Shown piece after piece: positions 8,470-17,585 of a stretch of DNA of 64,000 nt. This DNA is from Paenibacillus sp. PL91 (GTDB lineage: Bacteria > Bacillota > Bacilli > Paenibacillales > Paenibacillaceae), in NCBI RefSeq assembly GCF_012935325.2, contig NZ_JABBYG020000002.1:558001-622000 (forward strand). The letters run 5' to 3'. How positions within the stretch are numbered: position 1 is the first letter of the stretch; each line of letters opens with the position of its first letter. The notes under the pieces are model-generated. The model was given only the letters and a program-made list of their open reading frames with translations, was not told the DNA's origin and made no database searches. The translations under genes and the position numbers were made by a program.

Positions 8470-9519
8470 TTATTCAGCCATTTTTGCCTGCAAGGCAGCC
8501 CGAGCTTCATCAAGCTTTGCATCATCTAGATAAACATAAGGACTTTTCCATTTTCCTTCAAGCGGAATGAACGTAATATCATTGCGGCCCATGCTCATAT
8601 ATTCTGCAATCATGTTCTTGATTTCTTTGGAAGGCATATCCATCGTCAGGTTTTTGCCGACGGCCTCCATAACCGAACCAATCTTCGTTACACCGTCCAA
8701 AGATTTCATCTTATCCGTTAGAGCGCCGATAACTTGGCTTTGCCTTGCATTGCGCTCGAAATCGCTAGACATATTTTTGCCGTTGTTCGATTTGCGATAG
8801 CGAACGAAATCAAGCGCCTTCTCGCCGCTCAGCACTTGAACGCCTGGCATCAAATCAATGTTAGTGCCATCAGCAGTATCCCTGTATTTCATACGCATGT
8901 CAACATCGACTTCCACGCCGCCAAGCGCGTCTACAACATCCGCAAAGCCCTGAAAATTAATTACCGCGGAATATTTAATGTCAATATTGAAAAGCCTGCT
9001 CATGACATTGCGGACCTCTTGCTTGGCATCTGCATAAGCCGCTTCTTTATCCAGATCTTTCTTATTAAGCGCGTTCATATAAAAATCAGCATAGAAGCTA
9101 TTCGCTTTGCGTGCTCGATAACCGTCAACATCGATGTTCGAATCACGCGGAATCGTAACGATCGTTGCCGATTTGGAATTCGGGTTAAATACGGCTACCA
9201 TCATGACATCCGTGTTCAAGCCGCCTCCATGGGAGCGCGAGTCAATACCCATCAACAGCAGAGCGACTGCTTTTTCCTTAACCGACTCTCCTGCAGGAAT
9301 TACAACCTCATTATCGCTTGGTGCCGCGATTTGGTCCACAGCCTCATCCGCCTTGAAAACCAAATAAGCTAAAGCCAAAGCAACGAGGATAAGAACCGCA
9401 AACAGCAATACAAAGATCGTTTTCCAAACCGAGCGCTTTTTGCGCGGTTTTTGTTTTTTTGCTTTTGCCGGTTGACGCGCTCCCGCCCTTGGAGGTAATT
9501 CCGTTGAACCCTTGCTCAT
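8470..9519 (-). CDS. LytR-CpsA-Psr (LCP) family cell-wall ligase
   Basis: LCP proteins transfer wall teichoic acid or other undecaprenyl-linked glycopolymers to peptidoglycan on the outer face of the membrane. The 349 residues contain a basic cytoplasmic N-tail, one membrane segment (about residues 32-54, TIFVLLFAVLILVALALAYL), then the LCP domain. Expected features are LLLMGIDSR, VTIPRDSNID, a KANSFYADF segment and the arginine cluster DFVRYRKSNN...DFERNARQSQ. The ATG at 9519 has AAGGTGG 5 bases upstream; a TTG 15 bases earlier is possible. It sits downstream of typA-ylaH and the 90-residue gene, all on the same strand. Confidence 0.9.
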   Translation of the reverse strand: MSKGSTELPPRAGARQPAKAKKQKPRKKRSVWKTIFVLLFAVLILVALALAYLVFKADEAVDQIAAPSDNEVVIPAGESVKEKAVALLLMGIDSRSHGGGLNTDVMMVAVFNPNSKSATIVTIPRDSNIDVDGYRARKANSFYADFYMNALNKKDLDKEAAYADAKQEVRNVMSRLFNIDIKYSAVINFQGFADVVDALGGVEVDVDMRMKYRDTADGTNIDLMPGVQVLSGEKALDFVRYRKSNNGKNMSSDFERNARQSQVIGALTDKMKSLDGVTKIGSVMEAVGKNLTMDMPSKEIKNMIAEYMSMGRNDITFIPLEGKWKSPYVYLDDAKLDEARAALQAKMAE

Positions 9520-9536
9520 ATGTGCCACCTTCAAGT

Positions 9537-9809
9537 TCAGTTGTATTTTGGATTTGATTCAATGTCCGTCAATAGCTGCTCGCCAACCTCGCGAGGATAG
9601 AACTGCAGCTTGGAGCGGCCATCCTTCTCATATTTCACATGAATCATCGTATCGTCAATCTTCGTTATGACAAAGCTCGACAAGCCATGATCCTCTGTCA
9701 AAATTTGCTCAAAAAAAACAAGCGTGTCGAGAGCTGCTTGATCATCTTGCCTGGCACTTGCAACCAGCTTAATTTGCAGCCAGTTAAAAAGAGCGTCCTC
9801 TAGCTTCAT
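9537..9809 (-). CDS. Hypothetical protein (90 aa) coupled to ylaH
   Basis: I do not recognise this 90-residue protein. It has an amphipathic helix-rich N-terminus and a beta-rich middle (SSFVITKIDDTMIHVKYEKDG), with no signal peptide or membrane segment. Its ATG overlaps the ylaH stop as ATGA (9806-9809) and it has no clear ribosome site of its own, which points to translational coupling with ylaH. It ends 18 bases before the start of the LCP gene. Confidence 0.65.
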   Translation of the reverse strand: MKLEDALFNWLQIKLVASARQDDQAALDTLVFFEQILTEDHGLSSFVITKIDDTMIHVKYEKDGRSKLQFYPREVGEQLLTDIESNPKYN

Positions 9810-10117
9810 TTGCCCGATTCCGCATTCTGAGGGGCATTATCTCCGGCCTTGCTGCCCTTCCACTTGTCATACAATTGACGCCCGCGAAGCATGAGCATCA
9901 TAAGAACCGCTACTCCCATACATTGAATGATCGGCAGCTTATCCACCTGCAAAATCATCAAAACGAAGGAACCAAACGCAATCAATGCATAGACCAAAAT
10001 CTCTTTCAACAACGGCAGCTTCTGCTGAGCACGAAACACTTTATTGAATATGTATATCGTAAAGCCGAGAATGATCAAATAAGAAATCAGCTTATGATCG
10101 CTTAACCAAGCCTGCAT
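9806..10117 (-). CDS. ylaH: YlaH-like membrane protein
   Basis: A 103-residue protein with three hydrophobic segments (about residues 10-28, 38-57 and 62-77) and a basic, polar tail, fitting the YlaH family of unknown function. AAGGAGG lies 8 bases before the ATG at 10117. The gene follows typA (ylaG in B. subtilis), matching the known ylaG-ylaH order. It overlaps the next gene by 4 bases. Confidence 0.8.
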   Translation of the reverse strand: MQAWLSDHKLISYLIILGFTIYIFNKVFRAQQKLPLLKEILVYALIAFGSFVLMILQVDKLPIIQCMGVAVLMMLMLRGRQLYDKWKGSKAGDNAPQNAESGK

Positions 10118-10188
10118 GCAGCATACCTCCTTCTCCATTGTAAACGGCCATCGCCGCATTATAGTTGCACAGCAATCGTTTCACTGTG

Positions 10189-10236
10189 AAATATAAGTGG
10201 GATTATAAGTTAAGAACTTATAATCCCACTTATATT
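10189..10236 (-). terminator. Long perfect hairpin downstream of typA
   Basis: A 22-base perfect stem (AAATATAAGTGGGATTATAA arm) with a 3-base loop. It is the second of two consecutive hairpins between typA and ylaH. Confidence 0.6.
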
Positions 10237-10244
10237 TTAAAGAA

Positions 10245-10277
10245 AACGTAAGGCTTTGCGCGAGCAAAGCCTTACGT
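10245..10277 (-). terminator. Terminator immediately after typA
   Basis: AACGTAAGGCTTTGC pairs perfectly with GCAAAGCCTTACGTT over a 4-base loop, 18 bases past the typA stop. The T-run on the minus strand is short (TTTTCTTTAAAA). Confidence 0.7.
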
Positions 10278-10294
10278 TAGTTGATGATCAGCTC

Positions 10295-12136
10295 TTAAAC
10301 GCTAGCTTGTGCGTTTTTGCGGTTTTTGTCCGCGCGCTCGCGCTCGCTTTTGTTCAAAATTTTCTTGCGTAGACGAATCGTCTTCGGCGTAATTTCACAA
10401 TACTCGTCATCGTTCAAGTACTCAAGCGCTTGCTCTAGCGAGAACAGGCGAGGGCTTTTCAATGTAACGGTATCGTCTTTACCAGCAGAACGAATGTTGT
10501 TCAATTGTTTTACTTTACAGATATTGACGATGATGTCATTCTCACGAGTATGCTCACCAACGATCATGCCTTCATATATTTCTGTACCTGGCTCAAGGAA
10601 CTGAATACCGCGATCCTCTACGCCCATCATGCCGTAGAATGTCGATGTTCCGTTCTCACTTGCTACTAGAACGCCTTGGTGACGGCCGCCAACGCCAGCG
10701 CCAGCAAGTGGACCATAACTGTCGAAAGCATTGTTCATGATGCCGTAGCCGCGTGTCAAAGTCAAGAACTGTGTACGGTATCCAATCAAGCCGCGTGCTG
10801 GAATTCTAAATTCCAAACGAACTTGGCCGTTGCCATGGTTAATCATGTTAAGCATTTCTGCTTTGCGTGTTCCAAGGCTCTCCATAACAGCGCCCATGCT
10901 CTCTTCTGGCGTGTCAATTAGTAAACGCTCGTAAGGCTCTTTCTTCTGGCCATCAATTTCCTTGATGATAACTTCAGGCTTGGATACTTGAAGCTCGAAG
11001 CCTTCACGGCGCATGTTCTCGATTAGAATCCCTAAGTGAAGCTCTCCACGGCCGGAAACGATAAATGCATCCGGGCTGTCCGTTTCATCAACGCGAAGCG
11101 CTACATCTGTCTCAAGCTCTTTGTATAGACGCTCACGAAGCTTACGGGATGTAACCCATTTACCTTCGCGGCCTGCAAAAGGACTGTTATTGACAAGGAA
11201 AGTCATTTGAAGCGTAGGCTCGTCGATTTTTAGAACTGGCAAAGCTTCTGGCTTCTGCGGATCAGCAATCGTCTCACCGATGTTGATTTCACGGATACCT
11301 GCGATTGCGATGATATCGCCAGCGCCTGCTTCCTCGATCTCAACGCGCTTCAAGCCTACGAAACCGAACAGCTTCTCAATTCTTGCTTGTTTATTGCCGC
11401 CTTCACGAGTCATTACTGCAACGGTTTGACCTTGCTTGATAATGCCGCGGTTAACGCGACCTACCGCAATACGGCCAAGATACTCGTTGTAATCAAGCAA
11501 CGTCACGAGGAATTGCAATGGTTGTTCTGTGTCCTCTGTTGGCGATGGAATGTTGCTGACGATTGTTTCATATAGAGCTTCCATGTTTTCATCTTGTTTC
11601 TCAGGATCAAGACTGGAAGTACCCATTAGCGCGGATGCATAAACAACAGGGAATTCAAGCTGCTCGTCATTTGCGCCTAGCTCGATAAATAGGTCAAGAA
11701 CCTCATCTACAACCTCTTGAGGTCTAGCGTTCGGACGGTCAATCTTGTTCACGACAACGATTGGCGTCTGATTGGATTCAAGCGCTTTGCGCAAAACGAA
11801 TTTCGTTTGCGGCATACAGCCTTCAAACGCATCAACGACCAAAAGCACGCCGTCAACCATTTTCATAATACGTTCAACCTCGCCGCCGAAATCAGCATGT
11901 CCAGGCGTATCCACGATGTTGATCAAATAATCTTTGTAGTTAATTGCTGTGTTCTTAGCCAAAATCGTAATACCGCGTTCGCGCTCAAGATCGTTAGAAT
12001 CCATTGCGCGTTCCTGAACTGCTTCATGATCGCGAAACGTACCTGATTGTTGAAGCAGCTTGTCAACCAACGTTGTTTTACCGTGGTCAACGTGGGCAAT
12101 AATAGCGATATTCCGTAAGTTCTCTCTTGCTTGCAT
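10295..12136 (-). CDS. typA: Ribosome-associated translational GTPase TypA/BipA
   Basis: TypA binds the ribosome as a GTPase needed for stress and low-temperature growth. The 613 residues show all G motifs: AHVDHGKT (14-21), [24 protein letters not shown] and NKID. EF-G-like domains follow ([42 protein letters not shown]) and then the TypA-specific C-terminal domain ending in a lysine/arginine-rich tail. Full length for the family. GGAGTGG lies 10 bases before the ATG. Confidence 0.97.
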   Translation of the reverse strand: MQARENLRNIAIIAHVDHGKTTLVDKLLQQSGTFRDHEAVQERAMDSNDLERERGITILAKNTAINYKDYLINIVDTPGHADFGGEVERIMKMVDGVLLVVDAFEGCMPQTKFVLRKALESNQTPIVVVNKIDRPNARPQEVVDEVLDLFIELGANDEQLEFPVVYASALMGTSSLDPEKQDENMEALYETIVSNIPSPTEDTEQPLQFLVTLLDYNEYLGRIAVGRVNRGIIKQGQTVAVMTREGGNKQARIEKLFGFVGLKRVEIEEAGAGDIIAIAGIREINIGETIADPQKPEALPVLKIDEPTLQMTFLVNNSPFAGREGKWVTSRKLRERLYKELETDVALRVDETDSPDAFIVSGRGELHLGILIENMRREGFELQVSKPEVIIKEIDGQKKEPYERLLIDTPEESMGAVMESLGTRKAEMLNMINHGNGQVRLEFRIPARGLIGYRTQFLTLTRGYGIMNNAFDSYGPLAGAGVGGRHQGVLVASENGTSTFYGMMGVEDRGIQFLEPGTEIYEGMIVGEHTRENDIIVNICKVKQLNNIRSAGKDDTVTLKSPRLFSLEQALEYLNDDEYCEITPKTIRLRKKILNKSERERADKNRKNAQASV

Positions 12137-12183
12137 AACTTGTAATCCACTCCAATTGTTTTTTATTTAAATCTTGTTTTTCC

Positions 12184-12666
12184 TTACCAACGTCTGCGCT
12201 TGCTTAGCATCATCCAAACACCCGCTGCAATTAGTGCAACAGCAATCGCATAAATCCCCCAGCTCCACAAAAGCACTAAAATAACGAACACGGCCGATGC
12301 GGCAGCAAGCGCAATCGATGCCGTGAGCACAACACGCGGTCTGGATGAACCGAACAAATAATATTCGTAAAGGCCTGCTGCTACGCCAAAAATAAACAGC
12401 GGCCACAAATATTTCAAGCTATCCCATCCAAAAAGGTTGCAAACGACAAACAGCAGGGCATATACGACGAGCATTCCGCCTGGTACAAGCACGACCGCAG
12501 GAACTAATCGCCCGAAGTAAAGAACATGCAGAAGCACTCCAGGAATCAACACGAGCAGCGGCCAGAAGATTGCGCCCAAAAAGCTGAATACACCTAACTT
12601 GCCCAACAAAATAAAGACCCCGGCTAACAGCAAAATAATTCCAGCGGAATATTTGTTATTAGGCAT
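12184..12666 (-). CDS. Membrane protein with LiaI/LiaF-like transmembrane region
   Basis: A 160-residue protein made almost entirely of membrane helices (four to six), opening with YSAGIILLLAGVFILLGKLGVF and containing IFWPLLVLIPG, the pattern of the LiaI/LiaF-like membrane domain. It ends in SKRRRW. The function is unknown; in LiaF the homologous region accompanies cell-envelope stress signalling, but no lia-type kinase is adjacent. It lies 47 bases upstream of typA on the same strand. TAAGGAG is the ribosome site. Confidence 0.65.
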   Translation of the reverse strand: MPNNKYSAGIILLLAGVFILLGKLGVFSFLGAIFWPLLVLIPGVLLHVLYFGRLVPAVVLVPGGMLVVYALLFVVCNLFGWDSLKYLWPLFIFGVAAGLYEYYLFGSSRPRVVLTASIALAAASAVFVILVLLWSWGIYAIAVALIAAGVWMMLSKRRRW

Positions 12667-12783
12667 TTGCGCTTCCGCTCCTTACAACGCCAATCGCATA
12701 TCTTGACGAAAGACGACAGTTTTTATCTATATTAGTTTAAAGGAACTGAGGCAAAAATACCAGTACATAGCGAGGGTATACGC

Positions 12784-12819
12784 AAAAAAAAACCGTTCCT
12801 CAATATTTTGAGTAAACGG
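12784..12819 (-). terminator. Terminator after the first TerC-like gene
   Basis: A CCGTTcCTCAA...TTGAGtAAACGG imperfect stem is followed on the minus strand by nine T. Confidence 0.7.
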
Positions 12820-12834
12820 AGCATGTCATAAACA

Positions 12835-13497
12835 TTATAAAATAGGCTTTTTTTTGACAATTGCTAACGCAATGACAAGCGGCACACAAAGGAGCGGAAT
12901 CGCTTCGGCAAGCGTTTTGGAGCCGTGAAAGAGCAATTTGTCGAGGCCGGGATCATGCATGAGCATTTCTCCAGCCGCATAGGCAAGCAAGGCAGCTCCA
13001 ATATAAGATAAGGCAGGAAATCTTTGCAATAGGGATCCGAGCATCTGACTTCCCCAAATAATCATAGGAATGCTTAGCGCGATTCCGAGCAAAATAAGAA
13101 TTGGATCGCCATCAGCGACAGCGGCAATGGCCAGCACATTATCAAGGCTCATAATGAAATCCGCTACTACGATCGTCCAGATCGCTTGACCGATCGTTTT
13201 CGCTTTCTTTACAGAATGCGGATCCTGTTGCCCCCCAGCCTCTGCGAGCAGCTTCACTGCGATATAGAACAGCAGCAGAGCTCCGATAGCTTGCAAATAA
13301 GGCACCTGCAGCAGCTTAATGGCTACCAACGTTAAAATGCAGCGCAGCCCTACTGCCGCGAGAGCTCCCCACCAAACGGCGCGCTTGCGCTGCTCTGGCG
13401 GGAGCTGGCCGCTCGCCATTGCGATAACAATTGCATTATCTCCGCTCAGCAATACATTAATTAAGACGATTTCGATAAATATAATGACGCTGTCCAA
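12835..13497 (-). CDS. TerC-family integral membrane protein (YjbE type)
   Basis: A 220-residue protein with about seven membrane helices. The TerC hallmark acidic motif LSGDNAIVIAMA is near residue 18 and the second one, DFIMSLDNVLAIA, lies mid-protein; both are thought to bind metal. Family members in Bacillus are linked to metal (Mn) export or metal loading of exported enzymes. The gene is divergent from a second TerC-family gene at 13636, with 138 bases between them. I looked for a manganese (yybP-ykoY) riboswitch in that gap and did not see one. Confidence 0.85.
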   Translation of the reverse strand: MDSVIIFIEIVLINVLLSGDNAIVIAMASGQLPPEQRKRAVWWGALAAVGLRCILTLVAIKLLQVPYLQAIGALLLFYIAVKLLAEAGGQQDPHSVKKAKTIGQAIWTIVVADFIMSLDNVLAIAAVADGDPILILLGIALSIPMIIWGSQMLGSLLQRFPALSYIGAALLAYAAGEMLMHDPGLDKLLFHGSKTLAEAIPLLCVPLVIALAIVKKKPIL

Positions 13498-13635
13498 GCT
13501 GCATCCCCCCTCTTATCAGAGGTATGAACAAGCTATGAAGAATATGTCCAAAAAAAAAATGAATCCATCTTCACCAGCAAGCGTATTTATTGAAGACTCC
13601 AGGAATGCCTGTATATGGAAGGAGAGAGATTTCTT

Positions 13636-14331
13636 ATGGAACTATTTTCAGTCGAGTTTTTCTCCGCCCTGCTGACCATCGTTTTCATCGACCTGATTTT
13701 GGCCGGAGACAACGCCATTGTTATAGGGCTCGCAGCACGAAACCTGCCTAAGGAGCAACAAAAGAAAGCTGTCATTTGGGGAACAGCCGGTGCAGTCGGT
13801 ATTCGAATCATCGCAACCTTGCTTGTCGTTCAGCTCCTGAATGTTCCATGGCTAAATCTTGTTGGAGGCCTCTTGCTGATATGGATCGCATACAAGCTGC
13901 TCGTACAGGAGGATGCCCATGACGGCATTAAATCAGGCAACACGCTTTGGCAATCGATACGGACGATTATAATTGCCGATGCGGCAATGGGAATCGATAA
14001 CGTTATCGCGGTTGCTGGCGCAGCACATGGCAATACGCTGCTTGTCATCCTTGGATTAATTATTAGCGTACCCGTCGTTGTATGGGGCAGCACGATCTTC
14101 ATCAAATTGATCAATCGCTTCGAATGGATCGTTTACGTCGGTTCTGCGGTGCTTGCTTATACGGCTGCCAAGATGATAACGCATGAAAAATCATTCAAAC
14201 CATTTTTCGAAAATCAGCTGATCTTCTGGGCATTCGTAGTCATTATCGTTGCTATTACGATCGTAGCTGGTTTATTGACCAATAAGCACAAGAAAAAACA
14301 AGCACAACAAGAAAGCAGTGAGTCCCATTAA
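13636..14331 (+). CDS. TerC-family integral membrane protein (second copy)
   Basis: A 231-residue paralog of the adjacent TerC-like protein, with the same two acidic membrane motifs (LAGDNAIVIGLA near residue 18 and DAAMGIDNVIAVAG) and about seven helices. It ends in a basic cytoplasmic tail (NKHKKKQAQQ). GGAAGGAGAG lies 9 bases before the chosen ATG; an in-frame ATG 21 bases earlier overlaps that ribosome site. The divergent pair probably arose by old duplication, since the two proteins are clearly similar but not close to identical. Confidence 0.85.
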   Translation: MELFSVEFFSALLTIVFIDLILAGDNAIVIGLAARNLPKEQQKKAVIWGTAGAVGIRIIATLLVVQLLNVPWLNLVGGLLLIWIAYKLLVQEDAHDGIKSGNTLWQSIRTIIIADAAMGIDNVIAVAGAAHGNTLLVILGLIISVPVVVWGSTIFIKLINRFEWIVYVGSAVLAYTAAKMITHEKSFKPFFENQLIFWAFVVIIVAITIVAGLLTNKHKKKQAQQESSESH

Positions 14332-14352
14332 TGGGATTCGCTGCTTTCTTTG
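14310..14352 (+). terminator. Terminator overlapping the end of the second TerC-like gene
   Basis: An AGAAAGCAG...CTGCTTTCT stem with an inner CCCATTAATGGG palindrome includes the stop codon and ends in TTT. Confidence 0.7.
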
Positions 14353-14365
14353 CATCATTTGAATG

Positions 14366-15586
14366 TTAAAACCAGCTATCCTCGCCTGCCGTTTGTACGG
14401 ATGTTTGAAGCTCAGGCGTTAGATGCAGCAGTTCTGTTCCTTCTACGGCATCCGCCAGCAATTGCGAATAATTCGGGATGAGAGCCTCAAGCTTCTCAAC
14501 GATTCTAAGATTCGGATTCGTGCTTGGCGATTTTGGCAAAAATAATGTACAGCAATCCTCGTAGGGCAAAATCGACGTCTCAAACGTTCCAATCCGCTCA
14601 GCCAAACGTATGATCTCATGCTTGTCCATCATGATAAGCGGCTTAAGCTGCGGCAGCTCCGTTGCGCGGCCAATGACGTTCATGCTCGGAAGCGTCTGGC
14701 TTGCTACCTGCCCCAAGCTCTCACCCGTAACGATGCCATTCGCCCCGCTTCGCTCAGCCAACTGCTCCGTTACCCGAAGCATAGCTCTTCTCATCAAAGT
14801 GATGATCAGATTATCGCTTTTGGCTTGAACCAAAGTCGTTTGGATTTCAGTAAAGGGCACCAGATGCAGCTTGATCGGCTCGCCGCTGAAGTAAGACAAG
14901 CGCTTTGCAAGCTCAATGACTTTATCTTTCGCCTGTTCGCTTGTAAACGGGTAGCTGTGGAAATGGACAGCTTCCACCTCCAGCCCTTTGCGCAGCGCCA
15001 GCCAGCCTGCTACAGGACTGTCTATGCCGCCAGAGAGCAGCAGCATCGCTTTGCCGTTCGAGGCGAACGGAAATCCGCCAGCACCGGGAATAACGTCGTA
15101 GAATACATACGTCGCTTCCTCTTGGATATCGACACGCAATTCAATATCAGGCTTGCTCACATTCACTTTAAGTCCCGGCATCGCTTGCAGCACATATCCG
15201 CCCACCAAATGATTCATCTCCTGCGAGTTATGAGGAAATGGCTTCCATGCACGCTTGGCGCTTACTTTAAAGGTTGCCGGCTTCTCTGGCAATGCCTGCA
15301 TAAGAGCCAGTGCGGCAGCCCGAATTTTCTCAAGGTCCAGCTCCGTGCTGATAACTGGGCTTAACGATACGATGCCAAACAAATCCTTCAACCGATTCGC
15401 AACAGGCTCATACGCATGCCCGTTCAGCTTAACAAACAATCGCCCAAAAGATTTAAAATAAGTAATATGGTCATAAGGGAGCAAAGCTTGCTTCACTTGG
15501 TCAAGCATTCGCTTCTCGAATTTATTTCGGTTTCTTCCCTTCACCATTAAATCTCCGTAACGGAGCACGATTTGATCATATTGCAA
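14366..15586 (-). CDS. thiI: tRNA 4-thiouridine synthase ThiI
   Basis: ThiI makes 4-thiouridine at tRNA position 8. The 406 residues comprise an N-terminal ferredoxin-like and THUMP region (1-165) and a PP-loop pyrophosphatase domain with LLLSGGIDS at 182-190. YEDCCTLF near residue 343 holds the catalytic cysteine region. There is no C-terminal rhodanese domain, as in other bacilli, where the partner desulfurase supplies sulfur. The start is TTG at 15586, two bases after the nifZ stop, with AGAGGAG inside the nifZ end, so translation is probably coupled. Confidence 0.95.
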   Translation of the reverse strand: MQYDQIVLRYGDLMVKGRNRNKFEKRMLDQVKQALLPYDHITYFKSFGRLFVKLNGHAYEPVANRLKDLFGIVSLSPVISTELDLEKIRAAALALMQALPEKPATFKVSAKRAWKPFPHNSQEMNHLVGGYVLQAMPGLKVNVSKPDIELRVDIQEEATYVFYDVIPGAGGFPFASNGKAMLLLSGGIDSPVAGWLALRKGLEVEAVHFHSYPFTSEQAKDKVIELAKRLSYFSGEPIKLHLVPFTEIQTTLVQAKSDNLIITLMRRAMLRVTEQLAERSGANGIVTGESLGQVASQTLPSMNVIGRATELPQLKPLIMMDKHEIIRLAERIGTFETSILPYEDCCTLFLPKSPSTNPNLRIVEKLEALIPNYSQLLADAVEGTELLHLTPELQTSVQTAGEDSWF

Positions 15587-15588
15587 GT

Positions 15589-16737
15589 TTAAGTCAATCT
15601 CCTCTCAAGCGGCTTCAATTGCTTGACGACATGACGCAGCGCCGCGCCCAAAGCATCAATATCCCGCTCCTCGTGTTCATCCCCAAAGCTGATTCGCACC
15701 CCGCTGGCAGCACGCTCTCGGCTTGCTCCAATTGCGAGCAGCACACGGCTCGGTTTGTCGTCCTTCGAGGAGCAGGCAGATTTGGTTGAAGCCATTATAC
15801 CATGCTGCTCAAGCATATGAATGATGACCTCAGGCTTCATTCCCGGGTATGAAAAATGAAGGATATGCGAAGCGGAAGGCTCAGCGCCGTTCCGCTTTAG
15901 CTCCGGCAGCTCATCCATATGCTGAATGAGCTTATGCTTCAGCTGCTTCATTCGCCGCTCTCGCTGCTCCATGGCCCCAATGGATAAACGGAGCGCCTTG
16001 GCGGATGCAACGATGCCCGGAACATTTTGCGTGCCGGCGCGATAACCGAATTCCTGCGTGCCTCCAGTAAGCATAGGCTGCAGCGCAACACCCTCTCGGA
16101 CATAGAGGAAGCCAACACCTTTAGGACCTCGCAGCTTATGGGCTGAGGCGCTAAGCAAGTCAATCCCCCAATCCTCGATTCGAACCGGCAGCTTGCCAAT
16201 GCTTTGTACGGCATCGACATGGAACAAGGTTTTCGGATATCGCTTGAGCAGCCGTCCGATTTCTTCTATGGGCTGAATCGATCCGATTTCATTGTTGGTA
16301 TGCATAACGCTAACCAAAATAGTCTCGTCAGTCAGCGCCTCTTCCAATTGTTCTAGACGAATATGTCCTGACTCACTAACAGGCAAATAAGTCACTCGGT
16401 ATCCCTCTTGCTCCAGCTGCGCAAAAGACTCATACACAGAAGCGTGCTCAATCTGCGTCGTAATCAAATGCTTGCCTCGGCCAGCATATTGGCGCGCAGC
16501 GCCTTTTATCGCTAAATTGTTGGATTCGGTTCCGCCTGATGTAAATACCCAATTGCCTCTTGTCGTTCGCAGCTGCTCTGCAAGGAGAGCGCGCGAGCGT
16601 TCAATTAATTTATCAGCATCAGTGCCGGCGCGGTGAAGGGATGAAGGGTTTGCAAATTGCGACTTCATGACCTCCATCATCGTCTGCACGACTTCATCAT
16701 AAGGCGGCGTTGAAGCGCAATGATCAAAGTATAGCAT
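15589..16737 (-). CDS. nifZ: Cysteine desulfurase (NifZ/IscS type) paired with ThiI
   Basis: A PLP enzyme that takes sulfur from cysteine and passes it on as persulfide. The 382 residues include the PLP lysine in SASAHKLRGPKG (Lys-201), TSGGTESNN near 66-74, HVDAVQS near 173-179 and the catalytic-loop cysteine in STKSACSSKDD (Cys-322). The immediate downstream neighbour is thiI, the same arrangement as B. subtilis nifZ-thiI, so its main job is probably tRNA thiolation. GAAAGGAGA precedes the ATG. Confidence 0.92.
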   Translation of the reverse strand: MLYFDHCASTPPYDEVVQTMMEVMKSQFANPSSLHRAGTDADKLIERSRALLAEQLRTTRGNWVFTSGGTESNNLAIKGAARQYAGRGKHLITTQIEHASVYESFAQLEQEGYRVTYLPVSESGHIRLEQLEEALTDETILVSVMHTNNEIGSIQPIEEIGRLLKRYPKTLFHVDAVQSIGKLPVRIEDWGIDLLSASAHKLRGPKGVGFLYVREGVALQPMLTGGTQEFGYRAGTQNVPGIVASAKALRLSIGAMEQRERRMKQLKHKLIQHMDELPELKRNGAEPSASHILHFSYPGMKPEVIIHMLEQHGIMASTKSACSSKDDKPSRVLLAIGASRERAASGVRISFGDEHEERDIDALGAALRHVVKQLKPLERRLT

Positions 16738-16756
16738 CGTACTACTGTCTCCTTTC

Positions 16757-16818
16757 CAAAAAAGAAAAAGATCAGCGATCGCTCCCGCCTGTTTGGCAGA
16801 AAACCAAATCGTGATCTT
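16757..16818 (-). terminator. Terminator after the lytic transglycosylase gene
   Basis: An outer AAGATCA/TGATCTT stem holds an inner TTTGG...CCAAA stem, followed on the minus strand by TTTTTCTTTTTT. Confidence 0.65.
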
Positions 16819-16830
16819 ATTGCTGCCGAT

Positions 16831-17508
16831 TTACTTGGCTTGAAGCACCTTCGCAACATAGCGCTGCGTCTCTTCAGGCAGCGCCTCGAGATTTTCTATA
16901 AGCTGCTCGTTCGTTCGTATGCCTGTCCGATCAACGCGGCCAGGACCCGCATTGTAGGCTGCCAAGGCAACCTGCTCATTTCCGTTATACTTCTTCAGCA
17001 GCATTGATAAATATTTGGTTCCGCCCTCAATATTCTGTGCGGGATCAAATGAATCGGTGACGCCAAGCCCTCTTGCCGTTCCATCCATCAGCTGCATTAA
17101 GCCCTTTGCTCCGGCACCGGACTGCGCATCCGATCGGAAGCCGGATTCGGTCTTGATAACCGCTTGGATCAAGGCTGGATCTACGCCATACTTGGCGGAT
17201 GCTTGCTCAATGAGCTCGTCATATTCGCTTGGCGAGCTGCTTGCTTCGCCTTGGCTGCTAAAGGAAACGTTCGGAAGACTGCTAAGCGTGGAAAGCTGAG
17301 CAAGCGCATCTGCAGGCAGTATGGGGGCAGAACGACCGCCTTTTTCAGCCGAGCTGTCAGACATATATTGTGATAATAACGTATCAAATAAGGAAGCAGA
17401 GCCATCGCCCGTCGTTGCTTGCAATGGATTGGATGCTGCTTGCAAATTCAAGCTTGGAGAAAGCTGCAGCTGCAATAATGTCTTGATAATACGAGGGTCA
17501 ATACTCAT
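16831..17508 (-). CDS. Lytic transglycosylase with SLT (GH23) domain
   Basis: A 225-residue murein transglycosylase. The C-terminal half is a canonical Slt70-like domain: [11 protein letters not shown] with catalytic Glu-121, [11 protein letters not shown], then [12 protein letters not shown] and [10 protein letters not shown]. The N-terminal ~90 residues are low-complexity and show no obvious signal peptide, as in YjbJ/CwlQ-like proteins of bacilli. AGGAGG lies 5 bases before the ATG. Its own terminator separates it from nifZ. Confidence 0.88.
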   Translation of the reverse strand: MSIDPRIIKTLLQLQLSPSLNLQAASNPLQATTGDGSASLFDTLLSQYMSDSSAEKGGRSAPILPADALAQLSTLSSLPNVSFSSQGEASSSPSEYDELIEQASAKYGVDPALIQAVIKTESGFRSDAQSGAGAKGLMQLMDGTARGLGVTDSFDPAQNIEGGTKYLSMLLKKYNGNEQVALAAYNAGPGRVDRTGIRTNEQLIENLEALPEETQRYVAKVLQAK

Positions 17509-17585
17509 GATTTCCTCCTAGCTGTACCTAATCGTGTATGCGTGCATGTTTACTTTATGTATATCGGTTTTTATTGTACATGTTT

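Noticed and set aside
8734..9372. Plus-strand open frame opposite the LCP gene
   Set aside because: Antisense shadow of a gene with all LCP motifs; no ribosome site.
13498..13635. yybP-ykoY manganese riboswitch before the TerC-like gene
   Set aside because: The expected conserved bulge and stem sequences are not present in this short gap.
14618..15364. Long plus-strand open frame inside thiI
   Set aside because: It is the antisense shadow of a highly conserved gene, with no ribosome site and unlikely composition (rich in Arg, His, Gln).
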